Source: a bacterium TMED6 (GTDB taxonomy: Bacteria; Fidelibacterota; Marinisomatia; SCGC-AAA003-L08; D37C17). From it: a stretch of DNA of 29,366 nucleotides. Shown in pieces: positions 24,418-29,366 of the stretch (positions are counted from its first letter, which is position 1; each line of letters begins with the position of its first letter). A program made the position numbers and the translations under genes. Location of the stretch: positions 11,422-40,787 of the forward strand of contig NHBL01000017.1 in the NCBI GenBank assembly GCA_002167465.1, written 5' to 3'. The notes beneath the pieces were generated by a model. It was not told the origin of the DNA. It did no database searches and worked only from the letters and a program-made list of their open reading frames with translations.

Positions 24418-26985
24418 TTAATTATCTAGGGCTAATTTAATTTTTGATTTCATATTTAATAAGTGTAGCTTAGTATAATTATCATACACTTCTTCAATAT
24501 TTTGATTTTCAATTGTACTATATACAGTTTGAATGGATTCTAAAGCTAAATTTTGAGCATCTATAGGATATTTTTTATTTTTAAATATATTAATCATTAA
24601 GTCAATATGATGATTTTGCAATTCTCTTCTAAAACTATTAACTGAATCTTGATTTTTTAATTCTATCCAAATTATATTATTCATACTATCAAACATTTCA
24701 AACAATGTAAATATTTCCTGATCTGAATTAAATCTAAGCTCATTATTATGTATTCTTGATATAACATCTAACCTATAAATATTATTAAGCGTTCTAGTTT
24801 GTAAATTTTTAATAGTTTTATGTATTGGGTAATCTAATTGATCCATGTACCATAGTGTACCTTCAAAATCATCTAGTCTAGTTGGCGCCAATTTATTTAA
24901 AAGTTCAGGTGGAAACATAAAAAAATCAGAAGATAAAATATACTTGTCTAAAAAGTTAATCGCTCTTCTTTGATCTTTTGCATCAACCACAATGAATGGA
25001 TCCTTATCAATATCACCTATATGATGACGACTATAATATATTCCTCCAATAAATTTATAAATATGTCTTGATGCTCTAAAATATTCATACAAACCTTGTT
25101 GAAATTTATTTTTAACATAATTATAACTTTTTCCATCTACCATTGAATCTTCTAATAAAATTTCCCAATATTCATTAATCATATTTAAATATATTTCATA
25201 GTATTCAATTGGGTCAGAACTCATATCATACCTTGATATTAATGGATCACATTCATCAGCATCTTCATCAGTTCCGTACGCTAAAACAGGATTGTCAATA
25301 GACTTTGATATAATATCTTTTAAACATTCTTCTTCATTTCTGTATTTATCACATGTCGAATATGCATATTCAATAGCCCAATCATCATAAGGACCTGGAT
25401 CGGTTAAAAAGAAATTATTGCCTTTATCGAGAATATTTGCTGGGGTATAATCCATAACTGATGCTGTAATATTATATTTTGAAACTAAATCAGAGTCAGA
25501 TAATTCTGATGCTGAAAGCATCGAACTAGCTTTAAAATTATGTCTTAATCCAAGAGTATGACCTACTTCATGCAATATCAAATCAACTATACCTTCATAA
25601 ACAAATTTATCAAGCTCTTTTTGAGTTCCTTTAATAATATCTTTTGCTGTCATATAGTCCCATAAAAAAGACATTTGATTTTGTTTCTCAAATGAATAAT
25701 TACAGTTATGTGAATGATTAAGGGAATCATAAATTGCAACAGGATTTGGATTTAAAATAGGATTTACCTGGGAAGTATATTCATTATAATAGTGTCGTAC
25801 CCAATCTGAACTAACCCTTACATCTGCATCATAAATTTCACCTGTTAAGGGGTTAGCTCTACTTGGACCAACTGCTATACCTACACCAGGCTGAATCATC
25901 CACCTTACTGTATTATACCTTACATCTGCTGGGTCCCATTCAGCATCATCAGGCATTTGCTTGGCTACGATAGCATTTTTAAACCCAATTTTTTCAAAAG
26001 ATTTGTTCCAGGCTAAAATTCCATCACGAAAAGCTTTTCTAAATTTGTGAGGAACAGTATTTTCAATCCAAAACACAATTGGTTCTTTTGGTTCAGAAAA
26101 TTTAGCTTTTGGATTTTTCTTTTCTAAATTCCACCTAGTTATATATCTAACATAAGGAGATTCAGATAGCATATTTGAATAATCTTGATAAATTATATCA
26201 AAATGTCCAACCCTATCATCTAATAAACGAGGTTTATAATTATTTGTAGGTAATTCAGAAATACTTAAATGATATTTATGTAACATGCTTGATGAGTTTG
26301 GTAAAGTAAAAACATAATCTGATTTTTTTCCTTTATAGTGAAATACCATATCTAATTCAGAATTGAATTCAAAAGAATTAATTTTTTCAAAATAACTATT
26401 TTTTTTATCTAAAATATATTTACCTCTATTTGATACTTTAGGAAAATCAAAAATAAATAATTGAGAGGCATCAATTAAAATTAAACTATCTGAACTTGAT
26501 ATTGCTTGAATTTTTGCTGTCGAAAAGATTGATTCAGTAATATTATTTGCTATAGCTTTGAAAATTACAGAGTCTTTATCTGCTCTAAACTTAACATTTT
26601 CAGCAATCATTTGAATATTGCTTCCAACTTTTCTAAATGAAAATGGAAATTCATACATCATAGCACTACCATGATATCTGTAAGCATCCCCTGTATTTCT
26701 TGTAAGATTAAGTAAAAATGTTTTATCAAGTTGATTTCTATTAATTACGATGTAGCATTTAACTTTATCTTTATCCCAATAATAATCGAATAATCCAGAT
26801 TTTAATATTGAAGATTGTATTAAATTTTCATAAGAATTTTTATTTTTTTTAGGTTTAACTTTTGGCTTTTCAGAATCTTTTTTATTCTTCAAAAAATCAT
26901 AATCAAAACTATCGTATTGACTAAATGAAATAGCAACGGTAAATAAAAAATAAATAATTTTAAAATTATTTTTGAATAATTTCAT
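24418..26985 (-). CDS. Secreted zinc metalloprotease (metzincin, DUF5117/DUF4953-like)
   Basis: 855 residues with a signal peptide (cleavage near residue 22 after FSQ). The zinc site is HEVGHTLGLRH with ligands His472, His476 and His482 and catalytic Glu473; the Met-turn is SVMDY (Met511). These define a metzincin. The N-terminal half, with LTRNTGDAYRYHGSAMMYEF and later WIENTVPHKFRKAFRDGILAWNKSFEKIGF, matches the large zinc-dependent metalloproteases (DUF5117 plus DUF4953) common in Bacteroidota and relatives. The C-terminal 250 residues are helical. It should act in the periplasm or outside the cell on unknown proteins. The start codon lies inside the end of purA (20-base overlap). Confidence 0.88.
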   Translation of the reverse strand: MKLFKNNFKIIYFLFTVAISFSQYDSFDYDFLKNKKDSEKPKVKPKKNKNSYENLIQSSILKSGLFDYYWDKDKVKCYIVINRNQLDKTFLLNLTRNTGDAYRYHGSAMMYEFPFSFRKVGSNIQMIAENVKFRADKDSVIFKAIANNITESIFSTAKIQAISSSDSLILIDASQLFIFDFPKVSNRGKYILDKKNSYFEKINSFEFNSELDMVFHYKGKKSDYVFTLPNSSSMLHKYHLSISELPTNNYKPRLLDDRVGHFDIIYQDYSNMLSESPYVRYITRWNLEKKNPKAKFSEPKEPIVFWIENTVPHKFRKAFRDGILAWNKSFEKIGFKNAIVAKQMPDDAEWDPADVRYNTVRWMIQPGVGIAVGPSRANPLTGEIYDADVRVSSDWVRHYYNEYTSQVNPILNPNPVAIYDSLNHSHNCNYSFEKQNQMSFLWDYMTAKDIIKGTQKELDKFVYEGIVDLILHEVGHTLGLRHNFKASSMLSASELSDSDLVSKYNITASVMDYTPANILDKGNNFFLTDPGPYDDWAIEYAYSTCDKYRNEEECLKDIISKSIDNPVLAYGTDEDADECDPLISRYDMSSDPIEYYEIYLNMINEYWEILLEDSMVDGKSYNYVKNKFQQGLYEYFRASRHIYKFIGGIYYSRHHIGDIDKDPFIVVDAKDQRRAINFLDKYILSSDFFMFPPELLNKLAPTRLDDFEGTLWYMDQLDYPIHKTIKNLQTRTLNNIYRLDVISRIHNNELRFNSDQEIFTLFEMFDSMNNIIWIELKNQDSVNSFRRELQNHHIDLMINIFKNKKYPIDAQNLALESIQTVYSTIENQNIEEVYDNYTKLHLLNMKSKIKLALDN

Positions 26986-28216
26986 TTCTTCCAGGACCTA
27001 TTGATATAATTGAAATTTTTGTACCTACAAAACTTTCAATAAATTTTATATATTCTTTGCATTCAAAAGGTAACATATTAAAATCTTTTATACCATTTAA
27101 ATTAGTATTCCAACCTTTGAATTTTTTATAAATTGGTTTTACATTGTCTAAATCTAATAATTCAGAATAATTGTTTAATTCTTGTCCTTTATATTCATAT
27201 CCAACGCAAATATATATTTCTTCAAATGAATCTAATATATCTAACTTGGTTAAAGCAATATCAGTTAGACCATTAATCATACAACTATATTTTGCAGCTA
27301 TTCCATCAAACCAACCACATCTTCTTGGACGTCCAGTTGTTGCTCCAAATTCACTTCCAATATCTTGAAGTTTTTTTCCATTTGAATCATTTAATTCTGT
27401 AGGAAAAGGTCCACTACCAACTCTAGTAGCATATGCTTTGAAAATACCAATAATATTTTCTAATTTTGTTAGTGGAATGCCTAAACCAGTTGAAATTCCT
27501 CCCGAAAAAGGGCTTGATGAAGTTACAAATGGATATGTACCATGATCTATATCTAATAATGTTCCTTGAGCACCTTCAATTAAAATATTATTTTTTGAAA
27601 ATAGTAAGTTAAAAGTATCATCTATATAATTTTTAATTTGTGTACAAGATTTGAAAAAAAGTTCTATTTCAGATTCAATTTCTTTATATTCGTTATCATT
27701 TATTTGAGATGTCATAGTACAATCATTCAACCTATCCACAAATATACTTTTTAATTTTTCTTGATTCTTTATATCTATCGCCCTAATACCAACCCTATTA
27801 TATTTATCAACATAACAAGGGCCTATACCCTTACATGTTGTACCAATGAAATTATTTGTTTTTTCTTCATTTTTACGATCTAAAAATTTATGTAAAGGAG
27901 TTACAATGTGTGCATGTGGTGAAATTAGTATTTTTTGAGTTGAAATATTTTTATTTTTTAACATATTAATTTCTTCGACTAACTCTATTGGATCAATAAC
28001 CATTCCATTACCCATTACACAAAAACAATCTTCTCTTAATATACCAGATGGTATCTGATGTAATACAATTTTTTCATCATCTTTATATACAGTATGACCC
28101 GCATTCGCGCCACCTTGATAACGAGCAACAATTTCAGCATCTTGACTTAATAAATCTACAATTTTGCCTTTACCTTCATCCCCCCATTGTCCACCAATTA
28201 CTGCTTTTATTGCCAT
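26966..28216 (-). CDS. purA: Adenylosuccinate synthetase
   Basis: 416 residues, standard size. The GTP-binding loop GGQWGDEGKGKIVDLLS is at 8-24, then GGANAGHTVY, the IGTTCKGIGPCYVDK segment, GAQGTLLDIDHGTYPFVTSS, and GATTGRPRRCGWFD near the end of the active site. It joins IMP and aspartate using GTP, the first committed step to AMP. A GGAG site lies about 7 bases from the ATG. The start overlaps the secF stop by one base, and the stop runs 20 bases into the metalloprotease gene. Confidence 0.98.
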   Translation of the reverse strand: MAIKAVIGGQWGDEGKGKIVDLLSQDAEIVARYQGGANAGHTVYKDDEKIVLHQIPSGILREDCFCVMGNGMVIDPIELVEEINMLKNKNISTQKILISPHAHIVTPLHKFLDRKNEEKTNNFIGTTCKGIGPCYVDKYNRVGIRAIDIKNQEKLKSIFVDRLNDCTMTSQINDNEYKEIESEIELFFKSCTQIKNYIDDTFNLLFSKNNILIEGAQGTLLDIDHGTYPFVTSSSPFSGGISTGLGIPLTKLENIIGIFKAYATRVGSGPFPTELNDSNGKKLQDIGSEFGATTGRPRRCGWFDGIAAKYSCMINGLTDIALTKLDILDSFEEIYICVGYEYKGQELNNYSELLDLDNVKPIYKKFKGWNTNLNGIKDFNMLPFECKEYIKFIESFVGTKISIISIGPGRNEIIQK

Positions 28217-29088
28217 TATAAATCTCCTTCACTTTCTTCAATATAATATTTATCTCTTAAAAACATCATTACTGGTGTTGCTACAAATATAGAAGAATAT
28301 GTACCTGATAAAATTCCTACTATTAAAGCAAATGATAAACCTCTCAAACTACCACCACCAAAAATAAATAATGAAATTACTACAAATAATGTAGTAAGAG
28401 ATGTTATAATTGTTCTATTAAATGTTTCACTTAATGATAAATTTATAATCTCATTTAATTTCATATTTGAATATTCATAAATATTTTCTCTCATCCGATC
28501 AAAAATTACAATTGTATCATTTAACGAATATCCAATAATTATTAGAAAAGCAGCAATTATATTAGTATTGAACTCGTAAGAAAATAATACTAGCATAGTC
28601 ATAACAATTAAAATATCATGAATAAGTGCAACTATAGAACCAATAGCTGAATACCAATCAAATCTAATAATAATGTATAAACCTATTAAAAATACAGCTA
28701 TTAATAAAGCTTTCATTGCATCATATTTAAGGTCGCTTGATATTGTAGAACCAATTTTGTTATAACTAAGAACATTTAAATTTTGATTTACAAATTCTTG
28801 ATTTACGTCCGAGTCAAAGAGTGCTCTTACTTTATTTAATCCGTATGACTTAATACTTGAACACTTAATATTATTGATATCTAAAAATTCTTCAACACTT
28901 TCCTTATCAATAAAATTATTATCTAATTTTATAATTAATTCAGTTCCACCTTTAAAATCAATACCTAGCTCTGGACCTTTGAAAAATAACAAAAACAACC
29001 CTAGTGTTATAAAAATTATTGAAATGTAATTAGCAATTCTAAATTTTGAAACAAAATCAATTTTAGTATTTTTTATAAATTTTATCAT
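28216..29088 (-). CDS. secF: Protein translocase subunit SecF
   Basis: 290 residues with six predicted membrane helices. ELGIDFKGGTELIIKL follows helix one, as in all SecF proteins, and IIGYSLNDTIVIFDRMRENI is the conserved helix-four motif that includes the proton-path aspartate region. With SecD it pulls substrates out on the periplasmic side using the proton gradient. The start overlaps the secD stop as ATGA (29085-29088). Confidence 0.96.
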   Translation of the reverse strand: MIKFIKNTKIDFVSKFRIANYISIIFITLGLFLLFFKGPELGIDFKGGTELIIKLDNNFIDKESVEEFLDINNIKCSSIKSYGLNKVRALFDSDVNQEFVNQNLNVLSYNKIGSTISSDLKYDAMKALLIAVFLIGLYIIIRFDWYSAIGSIVALIHDILIVMTMLVLFSYEFNTNIIAAFLIIIGYSLNDTIVIFDRMRENIYEYSNMKLNEIINLSLSETFNRTIITSLTTLFVVISLFIFGGGSLRGLSFALIVGILSGTYSSIFVATPVMMFLRDKYYIEESEGDL

Positions 29089-29366
29089 ATACTCAATTTT
29101 TTTATTTTTTTATTTTTTAAAAAAGTTAAAACTAATGTTTTAGTAACAAATATCGCAGTAAACATTGAGCAAATAATACCAAGAGATAGAGTTACAGCAA
29201 ATCCCTTAATTGGCCCTGAACCAAATAAATATAAACTTCCAGCTGATATAAGTGTAGTAAGATTAGAATCTAAAATAGTTTTAAATGCTCTGCGATAACT
29301 ATAATCAATAATATCCATAATATTTTTATGTCTGGACATTTCTTCTCTAATTCTTTCAAATATTAT
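29085..29366 (-). CDS. secD: Protein translocase subunit SecD, C-terminal end only (partial)
   Basis: The open frame runs off the right edge, so only the last 93 residues are seen. IIFERIREEMSRHKNI, then SYRRAFKTILDSNLTTLISA and SGPIKGFAVTLSLGIICSMFTAIFVT, are the end of the SecD membrane domain. The ATG at 29339 is internal, since FERIREE reads in frame before it and belongs to the conserved motif. It is a separate protein from SecF, not a SecDF fusion. Confidence 0.95.
   Translation of the reverse strand: MIFERIREEMSRHKNIMDIIDYSYRRAFKTILDSNLTTLISAGSLYLFGSGPIKGFAVTLSLGIICSMFTAIFVTKTLVLTFLKNKKIKKLSI

Noticed and set aside
29085..29339. A complete 84-residue gene starting at the ATG at 29339
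   Set aside because: The frame continues upstream with FERIREE, part of the conserved SecD motif, so this is the end of a longer SecD gene cut by the window edge.

Overview
The window is a gene-dense, very AT-rich bacterial chromosome segment. Almost everything lies on the minus strand; the one clear plus-strand gene is an aromatic amino acid hydroxylase. No stretch over about 90 bases lacks a gene, and I see no tRNA, rRNA, CRISPR array, insertion sequence or phage gene. LPS genes (waaA, lpxL, msbA-like) show a Gram-negative cell. Three features point to the FCB superphylum: a short ATP synthase epsilon subunit, an a subunit with an exported-looking N-terminal extension, and a long metzincin of a type common in Bacteroidota relatives. 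Many genes have strong AAAGGAG-type ribosome binding sites, which argues against typical Bacteroidota. A marine lineage such as Marinimicrobia (SAR406) is my best guess from base composition and gene content. It is an inference, not a proven assignment.

Layout from the left. 1-1542: the 5' part of an Rrf2-family regulator, a clear intrinsic terminator, then a DUF2452 protein, an exported cysteine-rich DUF6370 protein and a small predicted lipoprotein. 1611-4438: a lipid kinase, a DUF3108 envelope protein and Kdo transferase WaaA. 4439-9651: a surface-glycan cluster with a HAD phosphatase, CMP-nonulosonate (NeuA-like) synthetase, IspD-type cytidylyltransferase, a compact GT29-like sialyltransferase candidate, a CDP-glycerol glycerophosphotransferase-like enzyme, a Stealth-family sugar-phosphate transferase and a LicC/GlmU-like nucleotidyltransferase. 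9741-12990: an MsbA-type exporter, threonylcarbamoyl-AMP synthase and an LpxL-type acyltransferase, chained by ATGA overlaps.

13081-14283 is the hydroxylase on the plus strand, whose 3' end overlaps the convergent flavodoxin gene. From 14276 to the right end there is one unbroken minus-strand stack, transcribed right to left: secD (partial), secF, purA, a secreted metzincin, parA, parB, an M23 peptidase, bactofilin, atpZ-like, an AtpI-like membrane protein, atpB-E-F-H-A-G-D-C, and flavodoxin. Gaps are at most about 36 bases and many genes overlap.

How the parts work together: the left half builds and exports the outer surface (LPS core, lipid A, and a probably sialylated and/or phosphodiester-linked glycan). 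The right half links protein export, chromosome segregation, cell-shape control and the complete F1Fo ATP synthase. The most interesting region is 4439-9651, where three CTP- or NTP-dependent sugar/alditol nucleotidyltransferases sit beside three unusual transferases, including a 202-residue protein that shows all four sialylmotifs.
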